From Bacillota bacterium (GTDB taxonomy: Bacteria; Bacillota_A; Clostridia; Peptostreptococcales; Anaerovoracaceae): a stretch of DNA of 12,376 bases. Of the stretch, positions 1 to 6,668 are shown one piece after another. Made by a program: the position numbers and the translations under genes. Numbering within the stretch: the stretch's first letter is position 1; each line of letters opens with the position of its first letter. The stretch lies in assembly GCA_017556895.1 (NCBI GenBank), contig JAFYLX010000144.1, forward strand, positions 1-12,376. Reading direction: 5' to 3'. The notes beneath the pieces were generated by a model. It searched no databases, was not told the DNA's origin, and saw only the letters and a program-made list of their open reading frames with translations.

Positions 1-2306
1 GTCTTGACGGTGGTAACGGTTTCGCAGGTTCCGAAATCACACCTTTCTATGACAGCTTACTTGTAAAGGTAACTGCATACAGCAGAACATTCGATGGTGC
101 TAGAAAGAAAGCTTTAAGAGCACTTTCCGAAACAATGATTAAGGGCGTTAAAACTAACATTCCGTTTATGTTAAACGTACTTAACCATCCAACATTTGCT
201 GAAGGTAACTGTGACACAGGATTTATCGCAAATACTCCAGACCTATTACATTTCGGTAAGGTTGAAGATACTGAACTTAAGGTTATCGAATTCTTAGGCG
301 ACAAGTTTGTTAACGGAACTAAGGGCAAGAAGCCTCAGTTCAACGTTCCTGCATTCCCTAAGTTTAAGCCTACTGAATTAGAAGGTTTAAGAGGTACAAA
401 ACAGCTTCTTGATGAATTAGGCCCTAAGGCAGTTTCTGAATGGGTTAAGGATCAGAAGAAGCTTCTAATCACAGATACAACAATGAGAGACGCTCAGCAG
501 TCCCTAATGGCTACAAGAGTTAGAACTGTAGATATGGAAAAGATTGCTCCAGCAGTTTCTGTTTATGGTAAAGACCTGTTCTCACTAGAAATGTGGGGTG
601 GCGCTACATTTGATACAGCGTATAGATTCTTAAAGGAAGATCCATGGGAAAGACTAGATACTTTAAGAAAAAAGATGCCAAACATCTTATTCCAGATGCT
701 TATCAGAGGTGCTAACGGTGTAGGTTACAAGAACTATCCAGACAATGCAATTCGTGCATTCGTTAAGGAAGCAGCTAAGTCAGAAATCGACGTATTTAGA
801 ATCTTCGACTCTCTAAACTGGCTTGACGGCATGTCAGTAGCTTTAGACGAAACTCTAAATCAGAACAAGATTGCTGAAGCTTGCCTATGCTACACAGGCG
901 ATATTCTTGATGAATCAAGAACTAAATACAACTTAAGATACTATGTTGAAATGGCTAAGGAATTAGAAAAGAGAGGCGCACATATCCTAGGTATTAAGGA
1001 CATGTCCGGTCTATTAAAGCCAATGGCTGCAGAAAAGCTAGTTTCAACATTAAAGCAGGAAATTGGTATTCCAATTCACTTACACACTCATGACACATCC
1101 GGTAATGGTGTTGCTACAATCTTAATGGCAGCTCAGGCTGGCGTAGACATTGTAGACGCTGCATTTAACGCTATGTCTGGATTAACATCTCAGCCAGCTC
1201 TTAACTCAGTAGTTGCTGCACTTCAGAACTCTGACAGAGACACTGGTATCGAACCAGACAAGATTCAGAAGATTTCCGAATACTGGAGAGATGTAAGACC
1301 TGTATACAGCGGATTTGAATCCGAATTAGTTACATCAACAGCAGAAATTTACAAGTACGAAATTCCTGGTGGTCAGTACTCCAACTTAAAGCCACAGGTT
1401 GAAAGCTTTGGTCTTGGCCACAAGTTTGACGATGTAAAGAATATGTATAAGACAGTAAATGCAATGCTTGGTGATATCGTTAAGGTAACTCCATCCTCAA
1501 AGGCAGTAGGCGACATGGCTATCTTCATGGTACAGAACGACCTAACTCCTGAAAACATTTACGAAAAAGCTGCTGGTATCGACTTCCCAGACTCCATCGT
1601 TTCCTACTTCGAAGGTATGATGGGTCAGCCACACGGTGGATTCCCAGAAAAACTTCAGAAGTTAGTTCTAAAGGATAAGCCTGCAATCACTTGCAGACCT
1701 GGTGAATTACTTCCACCAGAAGACTTCGATGCTATTAGAAAGCACCTAGTTGAAGATTTAGGCCTAGAAGGTACAGATAGAGAAGTAATCTCCTATGTAA
1801 TGTATCCAAAGGTATTCGAAGATTACCACAAGAGCCTTGAAACTGATGGCAACTTCAGACATATGGGTTCTGATATCTTCTTCCACGGTTTAGCAGTTGG
1901 TGAAACTTGTGAAGTTAAGATTTCTGAAGGTAAGGTTCTAATTGTTAAGTTACACGAAGTAAGAGATGTAGATGCTGAAGGCTTCAGACAGGTTATCTTC
2001 GAAGTAAATGGCAACCGTAGAATCATCAAGGTTAAGGACAAATCTGTTACAGTAAATGCTCACAACGCAGTATTATATGCAGACCCATCTAACCCAATGG
2101 AAATCGGTGCAAATATCCCTGGTAATATCGTTAAGGTATTAGTTAAGGAAGGCGAAACTGTTGAAGAAAAACAGCCTATCGCAGTAATCGAAGCTATGAA
2201 GATGGAAACAAACATCTTAGCTACTGCAAAGGGTATTGTAGAAAAGATTCACGTATCAGAAGGTCAGCAGGTTAAGGCTGGCGAAATGATCGCTAAGCTA
2301 GTTTAA
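1..2306 (+). CDS. pyc: Pyruvate carboxylase, 5'-truncated by the window edge
   Basis: This biotin enzyme carboxylates pyruvate to oxaloacetate with ATP and bicarbonate in the cytoplasm, supplying the TCA branch and the aspartate amino-acid family. The frame is open from base 3 and gives 767 visible residues; full-length enzymes are about 1140-1150, so roughly 375 N-terminal residues (most of the biotin carboxylase domain) lie outside the window. Visible residues 1-60 are the end of the biotin carboxylase domain (TFDGAR, SETMIKGVKTNIPF). The carboxyltransferase domain follows, with DTTMRDAQQS at 158-167, a GIKDMSG motif whose Lys332 is the expected carbamylated metal-ligand lysine, and HLHTHD at 359-364 holding the metal histidines. 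The C-terminal biotinyl domain carries EAMKMET with biotin-accepting Lys733, 34 residues from the end. The domain order fits pyruvate carboxylase rather than a separate oxaloacetate decarboxylase subunit. Codons are strongly biased (AAG, TTC, AAC, TTA), suggesting high expression. The first Met, at 135, is internal and is not the start. Confidence 0.97.
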   Translation, partial: LDGGNGFAGSEITPFYDSLLVKVTAYSRTFDGARKKALRALSETMIKGVKTNIPFMLNVLNHPTFAEGNCDTGFIANTPDLLHFGKVEDTELKVIEFLGDKFVNGTKGKKPQFNVPAFPKFKPTELEGLRGTKQLLDELGPKAVSEWVKDQKKLLITDTTMRDAQQSLMATRVRTVDMEKIAPAVSVYGKDLFSLEMWGGATFDTAYRFLKEDPWERLDTLRKKMPNILFQMLIRGANGVGYKNYPDNAIRAFVKEAAKSEIDVFRIFDSLNWLDGMSVALDETLNQNKIAEACLCYTGDILDESRTKYNLRYYVEMAKELEKRGAHILGIKDMSGLLKPMAAEKLVSTLKQEIGIPIHLHTHDTSGNGVATILMAAQAGVDIVDAAFNAMSGLTSQPALNSVVAALQNSDRDTGIEPDKIQKISEYWRDVRPVYSGFESELVTSTAEIYKYEIPGGQYSNLKPQVESFGLGHKFDDVKNMYKTVNAMLGDIVKVTPSSKAVGDMAIFMVQNDLTPENIYEKAAGIDFPDSIVSYFEGMMGQPHGGFPEKLQKLVLKDKPAITCRPGELLPPEDFDAIRKHLVEDLGLEGTDREVISYVMYPKVFEDYHKSLETDGNFRHMGSDIFFHGLAVGETCEVKISEGKVLIVKLHEVRDVDAEGFRQVIFEVNGNRRIIKVKDKSVTVNAHNAVLYADPSNPMEIGANIPGNIVKVLVKEGETVEEKQPIAVIEAMKMETNILATAKGIVEKIHVSEGQQVKAGEMIAKLV

Positions 2307-2334
2307 TCTAAACGGCTATACAAAAACAAAATTA

Positions 2335-2362
2335 GAGCTCCTCACATGAGGAGCTCTTTTTT
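2335..2362 (+). terminator. Strong intrinsic terminator of pyc, probably bidirectional
   Basis: A perfect inverted repeat, GAGCTCCTCA (2335-2344) and TGAGGAGCTC (2347-2356), is followed by a run of six T. A2334 and T2357 can add one more pair. On the minus strand the same stem is followed by a T-rich stretch (complement of the A-rich 2320-2333), so it can also end the convergent aminotransferase transcript. It lies 29 bases past the pyc stop. Confidence 0.93.
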
Positions 2363-2375
2363 ATGGCTAAAATTT

Positions 2376-3521
2376 TTATTTAGTTGAATGCCCTGCGGCA
2401 ACTAGTTCGTCGATGTATTCATTGATACGTCTTAAACCTTCTTCCAATTCTTCGGCGTGTGATAAAGATATACGGAAAGTATGAGGCAAGTTGAAGCAGT
2501 CGCCATGACATACCAGAACGCCCTTTTGATCTAAAAGGTCATCGCAGAATTTTTCTGCCGGAACATCTAAATCATAGTGTACTAGGTATGTAGTCCCGTA
2601 AGTCTTTTTAGCGTACTGATGCAAATAAGGGTTTTCTTCAATCCACTTGTCGATGATAGGTTTGTTTTGGTTAACTATAGCTCTTGATCTTGCAAAGATT
2701 TTATCTACGTTTTCCATAGCTATTGCAAAAATCCATTCATCGAAAACGCCTCCGCAGATGGAATCGTAAGATCTTCTGTTGAATAATTCCCAGCGAGTTT
2801 CAGGATCTTTGCAGATAATCCATCCGCATCTAGTGCCTGCCATAGAATATATCTTGGAAGAGCTTGCTGTAACGATTGCTTTGTCGTACATATCTGCCAT
2901 TGAAGGCATCTCTTCTTCATCAAGGCCTCTATACATTTCGTCGCAGAGAATCCAAGCGTCTACGGATTTAGCGATTTCTACTAGTTCAAGTAAGTCGTCT
3001 TTCTTAATAATTGTACCAGTAGGGTTATTAGGATTTGTGAACATGATAGCCTTTGTATTATTATCTACAAGTTTTCTAACATCTTCGACATTTAGAATCC
3101 AGCCTTCTTCTGGCTTTAGATATACATCTCTTACTTCGGCGCCGATGGATTTTGGAATTGAAATATATTGCTGATAGTTAGGAACGATGGAGATTACGTT
3201 GTCTTCGGGTTCTACAAGCGTTGCAACAGCAGTCCAGTTAGCCCCAGTACCGCCATGAACCAAAATAACGTCTTCAGGTTTTACTGTATGGTATAACTTT
3301 GAAATGGCCTCTCTTAATCTTGGCGTACCTTCAAAGAATCCATATCCTAAGTTCATCTTCTTAAATTCTTCAATAAAGTTATCTAAATCTTGACCGGTAA
3401 CTTCAAAAAGTTCTTCAACTGTCATTGGAAGAACACAGCTTCCACCTAGGTATACTTCTACTTTATCGCTATTAGCAGCTGGATTTAACCAATTTTCTAG
3501 CACAAAGGGTTCTAATTTCAT
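2376..3521 (-). CDS. Class I/II PLP-dependent aminotransferase (substrate unknown)
   Basis: A cytoplasmic fold-type I aminotransferase of 381 residues, within the usual 370-400. Visible active-site elements are the glycine-rich HGGTGAN at 89-95, NPNNPTG at 163-169 with Asn166, CDEMYRG at 193-199 with Asp194 (PLP pyridine nitrogen) and Tyr197, SSSKIYSMAGTR at 220-231 with the PLP Schiff-base Lys223 and phosphate-binding Arg231, and FRISL with substrate carboxylate-binding Arg350. The start at 3521 is chosen because AAGGAGG lies six bases upstream of that ATG; an in-frame ATG at 3548 would add nine residues but has no comparable site. The gene is convergent with pyc and divergent from a second aminotransferase. 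The N-terminus (MKLEPF..E.WLN) resembles a clostridial group often annotated only as aminotransferase. The donor and acceptor cannot be told from the sequence. Confidence 0.92.
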   Translation of the reverse strand: MKLEPFVLENWLNPAANSDKVEVYLGGSCVLPMTVEELFEVTGQDLDNFIEEFKKMNLGYGFFEGTPRLREAISKLYHTVKPEDVILVHGGTGANWTAVATLVEPEDNVISIVPNYQQYISIPKSIGAEVRDVYLKPEEGWILNVEDVRKLVDNNTKAIMFTNPNNPTGTIIKKDDLLELVEIAKSVDAWILCDEMYRGLDEEEMPSMADMYDKAIVTASSSKIYSMAGTRCGWIICKDPETRWELFNRRSYDSICGGVFDEWIFAIAMENVDKIFARSRAIVNQNKPIIDKWIEENPYLHQYAKKTYGTTYLVHYDLDVPAEKFCDDLLDQKGVLVCHGDCFNLPHTFRISLSHAEELEEGLRRINEYIDELVAAGHSTK

Positions 3522-3563
3522 AGTTATCCTCCTTGAAAGTTTTTTCATTTTATACTTAATTCC

Positions 3564-3592
3564 ATATTAAATTAGAATAAACATATTAACAA
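3564..3592 (-). promoter_or_regulatory. Candidate sigma-A promoter for the minus-strand aminotransferase
   Basis: Read on the minus strand, TTGTTA (3587-3592) and TAATAT (3564-3569) are separated by 17 bases. Each hexamer matches the consensus at four of six positions. The implied start near 3557 leaves a leader of about 35 nt before the ATG at 3521. The region is very AT-rich, so chance matches are likely and this call is tentative. Confidence 0.4.
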
Positions 3593-3644
3593 CATATAAA
3601 TAATAAAATTGTTGAAAAAATATAATATTTTGAACGAGAATTTG

Positions 3645-3653
3645 TGGTATAAT
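3645..3653 (+). promoter_or_regulatory. Extended -10 promoter element for the plus-strand aminotransferase
   Basis: TGGTATAAT is a perfect -10 hexamer (3648-3653) preceded by the TGn extension. No good -35 box stands 16-18 bases upstream, which is tolerated for extended -10 promoters. Transcription would start near 3660, about 26 bases before the ATG at 3686. Confidence 0.6.
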
Positions 3654-3685
3654 AACAAAGCGAGATGCGAATTAGGAGAGTTAAT

Positions 3686-4843
3686 ATGAAAAATAGATTT
3701 ATTTCGAAAAAATATTGGATGGACACAGAAAATGTTTTTGGAACTATAGGAGAAAAAATCGCTAAGCTTGATGATTGTATAAATTTGAGCATAGGCGATC
3801 CGGATATAACAACTGACCCACGAATAACCGAAAGTGCATTTAGGGACGCACTAGAAGGGCATACAAAATATACTCATATCAGAGGACAAGTAGAACTTAG
3901 AGATGAAATTCGAAAGTTTTATAAAGAAGAGTATGACCTGGATGTTGCTGATGAGGAAATAATGGTGCTTACTTCAGGATTGTTTGGTATGTATGTTACT
4001 CTTCAGGCGGTACTTGATGAAGGTGATGAAGTACTGGTGCAGACTCCATGCTTCTCATCGTACTTCATGCAAGTTAAGATGGCGGGAGGGGTGCCAGTTC
4101 AGGTACCTACCTACGAAGAAGAAGATTTCCAGCTTAATTTCGAAAGACTTGAAGAATATATTACTCCTAGAACAAAAGTCATTATAATTAACTCACCATC
4201 AAATCCTACCGGTAACTGCCTTTCAGCAAGCACTATGGAAGAAATCGCTAAGATTGCGATCAAACATGATTTACTTGTTATACAAGACGATATATATACA
4301 GCGTTTAGTTTTCAAGAAAAGTTCATGCCTATTATGGCAATTCCTGGCATGAAAGAAAGAACTGTAATCGTCAATTCTTTCTCAAAGAACTTCCTTATGA
4401 CAGGCTGGAGAATAGGCAATATCATTGCTCCCGAATTCTTGATTAAGACAGTGGCAGAGATGAATGAAGCTATTGTATTTTCAGCTCCATCGGTTTCTCA
4501 AAGAGCAGCTTTGTTTGCCCTGAAGAATCGAAAAGATATCCAACCCGATATTGTTAAAGAGTATAGGGGGCGTATGGAATATGCGGCGAAACGTATCAAT
4601 GAAATTCCTTGGATGCGAGTAATTGAACCGCCAAAGGGTAGCTTCTATTTATTTATAAACGTGAAGTCCTTGGGTATGAGCAGCAAGGATGTCTGTGATA
4701 TGATTTTGGAAAAGGCACATGTTTTATTCCTCCCTGGAAACCTCTTTGGAGATTGCGGAGAAGGATATATAAGACTTGCATGCACGGCAGGAATCGATAA
4801 ATTAAAAGAAGCATTTGATAGAATAGAAAAAATAAATATATAG
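3686..4843 (+). CDS. Class I PLP-dependent aminotransferase (aspartate aminotransferase-like fold)
   Basis: A cytoplasmic aminotransferase of 385 residues from a different subfamily than its divergent neighbour. Motifs are the N-terminal LSIGDPD at 34-40, TKYTHIRG at 60-67, SPSNPTG at 170-176 with Asn173, QDDIYTAF at 200-207 with Asp201 and Tyr204 in the PLP pocket, SFSKNFLMTGWR at 231-242 with Schiff-base Lys234 and Arg242, and YIRLAC with carboxylate-binding Arg363. The start at 3686 is chosen for the AGGAGAG site five bases upstream; an in-frame ATG at 3665 lies next to the predicted transcription start and lacks a ribosome site. The overall pattern fits the aspartate/aromatic/methionine aminotransferase assemblage (COG0436), but the exact substrate is not readable. 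No hairpin terminator separates it from the next promoter, so some read-through into the regulator gene is possible. Confidence 0.92.
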   Translation: MKNRFISKKYWMDTENVFGTIGEKIAKLDDCINLSIGDPDITTDPRITESAFRDALEGHTKYTHIRGQVELRDEIRKFYKEEYDLDVADEEIMVLTSGLFGMYVTLQAVLDEGDEVLVQTPCFSSYFMQVKMAGGVPVQVPTYEEEDFQLNFERLEEYITPRTKVIIINSPSNPTGNCLSASTMEEIAKIAIKHDLLVIQDDIYTAFSFQEKFMPIMAIPGMKERTVIVNSFSKNFLMTGWRIGNIIAPEFLIKTVAEMNEAIVFSAPSVSQRAALFALKNRKDIQPDIVKEYRGRMEYAAKRINEIPWMRVIEPPKGSFYLFINVKSLGMSSKDVCDMILEKAHVLFLPGNLFGDCGEGYIRLACTAGIDKLKEAFDRIEKINI

Positions 4844-4854
4844 TATAAAAGGCG

Positions 4855-4883
4855 TTGACATATGTAAAATAATAATGTATAGT
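4855..4883 (+). promoter_or_regulatory. Strong sigma-A promoter of the perR-like/hrb/rbr operon
   Basis: TTGACA (4855-4860), a 17-base spacer and TATAGT (4878-4883) form a near-consensus promoter. Transcription would begin about 4890, leaving a leader of roughly 58 nt before the GTG start at 4948. It begins 12 bases after the aminotransferase stop codon. Confidence 0.85.
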
Positions 4884-4894
4884 AGTGTCAAGAA

Positions 4895-4909
4895 TAAGAA
4901 TCATTCCTA
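4895..4909. promoter_or_regulatory. Putative Fur/PerR-type 7-1-7 operator
   Basis: TAAGAAT-C-ATTCCTA is an inverted repeat with six of seven arm positions matching, around a perfect GAAT-C-ATTC core. The 7-1-7 geometry is that of Fur and PerR boxes. It sits just downstream of the predicted transcription start, where a bound repressor would block RNA polymerase, and immediately before a Fur-family gene, so autoregulation is the natural reading. Binding is inferred, not shown. Confidence 0.65.
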
Positions 4910-4947
4910 AAAATGAGAATGGAGGTAGCAAGAAGGAAGGTGTTATA

Positions 4948-5304
4948 GTGACTAAACAGAAAAAATTAGTTTTAGACATTGTATATAATTCACATAAGCA
5001 CCCTACTGCAGAAGAAGTATTCTTTGAGGCTCGCCTCGCAATGCCTAATATAGCACTTGGAACCGTTTATAGAAATTTAAACGCCCTAGTGGATGAAGGT
5101 TTCCTTAGAAGGATAACCTTGGCGGGCACACCAGATAGATTTGATAAGGCCAATTGTGACCACGACCACTTGGTATGCCAAAAATGTGGTAAACTTAAAG
5201 ATGTATTTCTGAGCGGTATCGCTGATGAAATAAAGGATATTTCAGGAGATGAAATTATTTCTTACGAACTAAACGCATATTACATATGTGAAGCTTGCAA
5301 ATAG
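4948..5304 (+). CDS. perR: Fur-family peroxide-sensing repressor, PerR-like
   Basis: A small cytoplasmic winged-helix metalloregulator of 118 residues, shorter than typical Fur/PerR proteins (about 140-150). The GTG at 4948 is chosen because AAGGAAGG lies seven bases upstream; an in-frame GTG at 4885 overlaps the promoter region and cannot be on the transcript. The DNA-binding part includes HPTAEEVF at 18-25 and the recognition-helix motif LGTVYRNLN at 38-46. The structural zinc site is complete: Cys77-Cys80 and Cys114-Cys117. Residues aligning with the regulatory metal ligands of Bacillus subtilis PerR are all present: His18, Asp66, His72, His74 and Asp85. Asp rather than Glu at the last position favours PerR over Fur. 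Gene order with Hrb-type and rubrerythrin genes supports a peroxide-stress role. The stop codon overlaps the next gene's ribosome site. Confidence 0.85.
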   Translation: MTKQKKLVLDIVYNSHKHPTAEEVFFEARLAMPNIALGTVYRNLNALVDEGFLRRITLAGTPDRFDKANCDHDHLVCQKCGKLKDVFLSGIADEIKDISGDEIISYELNAYYICEACK

Positions 5305-5315
5305 GAGGAATACTT

Positions 5316-5924
5316 ATGAATAGCAACGCGATGTTTAATATTAGCTACGGCTTATATGTTTTAACAGCTAAAGATGGTGAGAAGGATAACGGCTGTATCG
5401 TTAATACTCTTCTACAAGTAACATCAACACCAAATGCAGTATCAATTACTGTTAACAAGCAGAATTATACTCATGATATGATTTTAAAGACAGGAAAGTT
5501 TAATGTTACAATGCTTTCCACATCTGCAGACTTTGAATTATTTAAGCGCTTTGGTTTCCAGAGTGGCAGAGATGTAGACAAATTTGAAGGTTTCGAAGAT
5601 GCAAAGCGTAGCGAAAACGGACTGTTATATGTAGCTAAGAATGCAAACGCGTTTTTAAGCGGAGAAGTTTTCCAGACTGTTGATTTAGGCACACATACAA
5701 TGTTCTTTGCTAAAGTTACAGATATGGATGTACTTTCAGACGAAGAATCTTTAACTTATGCTTATTATCACAAGCATGTAAAACCACAGCCACCGAAGGA
5801 AGAAAAGGGCGGATGGCGTTGTAAGATTTGTGGATATGTTTATGAAGGGGATCCACTGCCAGAAGATTTTGTTTGCCCACTATGCAAACATGGTGCAGAG
5901 GATTTTGAAAAAATAGAACTATAA
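5316..5924 (+). CDS. hrb: High-molecular-weight rubredoxin (flavin reductase-rubredoxin fusion, Hrb type)
   Basis: A 202-residue cytoplasmic electron carrier. Residues 1-155 form an FMN-binding flavin-reductase-like (split barrel) domain with the recognisable SYGLYVLTAKD N-terminus and the CIVNT...QVTSTPN region; residues 165-202 form a rubredoxin domain with CxxC pairs Cys169/Cys172 and Cys187/Cys190 that bind one iron. A short charged, proline-rich linker (PQPPKEEK) joins them. In Moorella thermoacetica, Hrb passes electrons from NAD(P)H to the flavodiiron oxidase FprA; no fprA is present here, so the likely local partner is rubrerythrin encoded next. The ATG at 5316 follows AGGAGG by seven bases and lies 11 bases after the regulator stop, indicating one operon. 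The PerR-type operator upstream suggests induction by peroxide or oxygen. Confidence 0.9.
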   Translation: MNSNAMFNISYGLYVLTAKDGEKDNGCIVNTLLQVTSTPNAVSITVNKQNYTHDMILKTGKFNVTMLSTSADFELFKRFGFQSGRDVDKFEGFEDAKRSENGLLYVAKNANAFLSGEVFQTVDLGTHTMFFAKVTDMDVLSDEESLTYAYYHKHVKPQPPKEEKGGWRCKICGYVYEGDPLPEDFVCPLCKHGAEDFEKIEL

Positions 5925-5956
5925 TCAAAATATTATTTATATGGAGGATTTAAAAA

Positions 5957-6493
5957 ATGAAAGAATTAAAAGGCACTAAGACAGAACAAAATTTATGGAC
6001 AGCATTTGCAGGTGAGTCTCAGGCGAGAAATAAATACACTTACTTCGCAAGTGTAGCTAAGAAGGAAGGCTATGAACAGATTGCAGCTATTTTCCAGAAG
6101 ACAGCTGACAACGAAAAAGAACATGCTAAGTTATGGTTCAAGGCTTTAGGCGAATTAGGAGATACAGCTCAGAACTTATTACACGCTGCAGAAGGCGAAA
6201 ACTACGAATGGACAGATATGTATGCTACATTCGCTAAGGAAGCAAAAGAAGAAGGTTTCGATGCTTTAGCATTCCAGTTTGCAGAAGTAGCTAAGATCGA
6301 AAAGTCTCACGAAGAAAGATACAGAAAGCTTCTAAACAACGTAGAAATGAAGAAGGTATTCGAAAAAGCTGAAGAAACTATGTGGGAATGCAGAAACTGC
6401 GGTCACTTAGTAATCGGCAAGAAGTCTCCAGAAGTATGCCCAGTATGCGTACATCCACAGAGCTTCTTCGAAGTTAGAGAAGAAAACTATTAA
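5957..6493 (+). CDS. rbr: Rubrerythrin (NAD(P)H-linked peroxide reductase via rubredoxin)
   Basis: A cytoplasmic di-iron protein of 178 residues that reduces hydrogen peroxide to water in anaerobes. The four-helix ferritin-like domain (about 1-135) carries the expected di-iron ligands: Glu20, Glu53 with His56 (ExxH), Glu95 and Glu98 in the third helix, and Glu115 with His118 (ExxH). The C-terminal rubredoxin-like domain has Cys145/Cys148 and Cys161/Cys164. Length and order match classical rubrerythrins, about a dozen residues shorter than the Desulfovibrio protein. The ribosome site GGAGG lies 11 bases before the ATG, and the gene starts 32 bases after hrb with no promoter between, so it is co-transcribed. 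Strongly biased codon use (AAG, TTC, AAC) suggests abundant protein. A hairpin terminator closes the operon. Confidence 0.96.
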   Translation: MKELKGTKTEQNLWTAFAGESQARNKYTYFASVAKKEGYEQIAAIFQKTADNEKEHAKLWFKALGELGDTAQNLLHAAEGENYEWTDMYATFAKEAKEEGFDALAFQFAEVAKIEKSHEERYRKLLNNVEMKKVFEKAEETMWECRNCGHLVIGKKSPEVCPVCVHPQSFFEVREENY

Positions 6494-6519
6494 TCTTTAA
6501 TTGTAACTAGTTAATAATT

Positions 6520-6547
6520 AGGGCTCCTTGTTCAAGGAGCCCTTTTT
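6520..6547 (+). terminator. Intrinsic terminator after rubrerythrin
   Basis: GGGCTCCTTG (6521-6530) and CAAGGAGCCC (6533-6542) form a perfect ten-pair stem, extended by A6520-T6543, and are followed by five T (6543-6547). It lies 27 bases past the rbr stop and closes the oxidative-stress operon before the thrC promoter. Confidence 0.93.
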
Positions 6548-6580
6548 GCGTAAAGAAACGCTTTATTGAAGGAAAGTGTG

Positions 6581-6608
6581 TTGACAATGTTGTTGTATGC
6601 ATTGTAAA
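6581..6608 (+). promoter_or_regulatory. Probable sigma-A promoter of thrC
   Basis: A perfect TTGACA (6581-6586) is followed after 16 bases by TGTAAA (6603-6608), a -10 matching four of six positions; TAAACT two bases further on is an alternative. Transcription would start near 6615, about 55 bases before the thrC ATG. The weak -10 is overlapped by the left arm of a dyad described separately. Confidence 0.65.
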
Positions 6609-6647
6609 CTAATATGGTACACAAATTTGAAAAATATATAAGTTTAC
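6604..6647. promoter_or_regulatory. 44-bp imperfect dyad overlapping the thrC -10, possible operator
   Basis: GTAAACT (6604-6610) and AGTTTAC (6641-6647) form perfect outer arms, an ATAT pair lies inside each arm, and the centre is the palindrome CAAATTTG (6622-6629) on the same axis. Sixteen of 22 position pairs are complementary. The left arm overlaps the -10 hexamer, so it would be largely missing from the transcript; this favours a DNA operator over an RNA hairpin. No regulator is identified, and AT-richness raises the chance of coincidence. Confidence 0.4.
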
Positions 6648-6668
6648 TATATAGGAGGCTTAAGCGAT

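Noticed and set aside
2779..3174. 131-codon open frame on the plus strand inside the minus-strand aminotransferase gene
   Set aside because: It is antisense to conserved active-site motifs of the aminotransferase, has no ribosome site and resembles no protein family.
4902..4921. Second inverted repeat CATTC...GAATG in the leader of the regulator gene
   Set aside because: Five-base arms with a ten-base loop in AT-rich DNA, overlapping the better 7-1-7 operator; too weak to call separately.
4885..4947. In-frame upstream GTG that would lengthen the PerR-like protein by 21 residues
   Set aside because: The codon overlaps the promoter -10 region and lies before the predicted transcript start; the added residues would be encoded across the operator, and a good ribosome site fits the GTG at 4948.
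4653..4979. 108-codon minus-strand open frame across the aminotransferase end and the stress promoter
   Set aside because: It is antisense to the conserved C-terminus of the aminotransferase and to the promoter, operator and leader of the next operon; its sequence has low-complexity composition and no recognised motif.
6548..6561. Short hairpin GCGT-AAAGAA-ACGC after the rbr terminator
   Set aside because: Only four pairs, with no context beyond lying between a terminator and a promoter; likely chance.
6548..6668. T-box, riboswitch or leader-peptide attenuator upstream of thrC
   Set aside because: The predicted leader is only about 55 nt, there is no T-box sequence, no short frame rich in threonine codons, and no terminator hairpin between promoter and gene.
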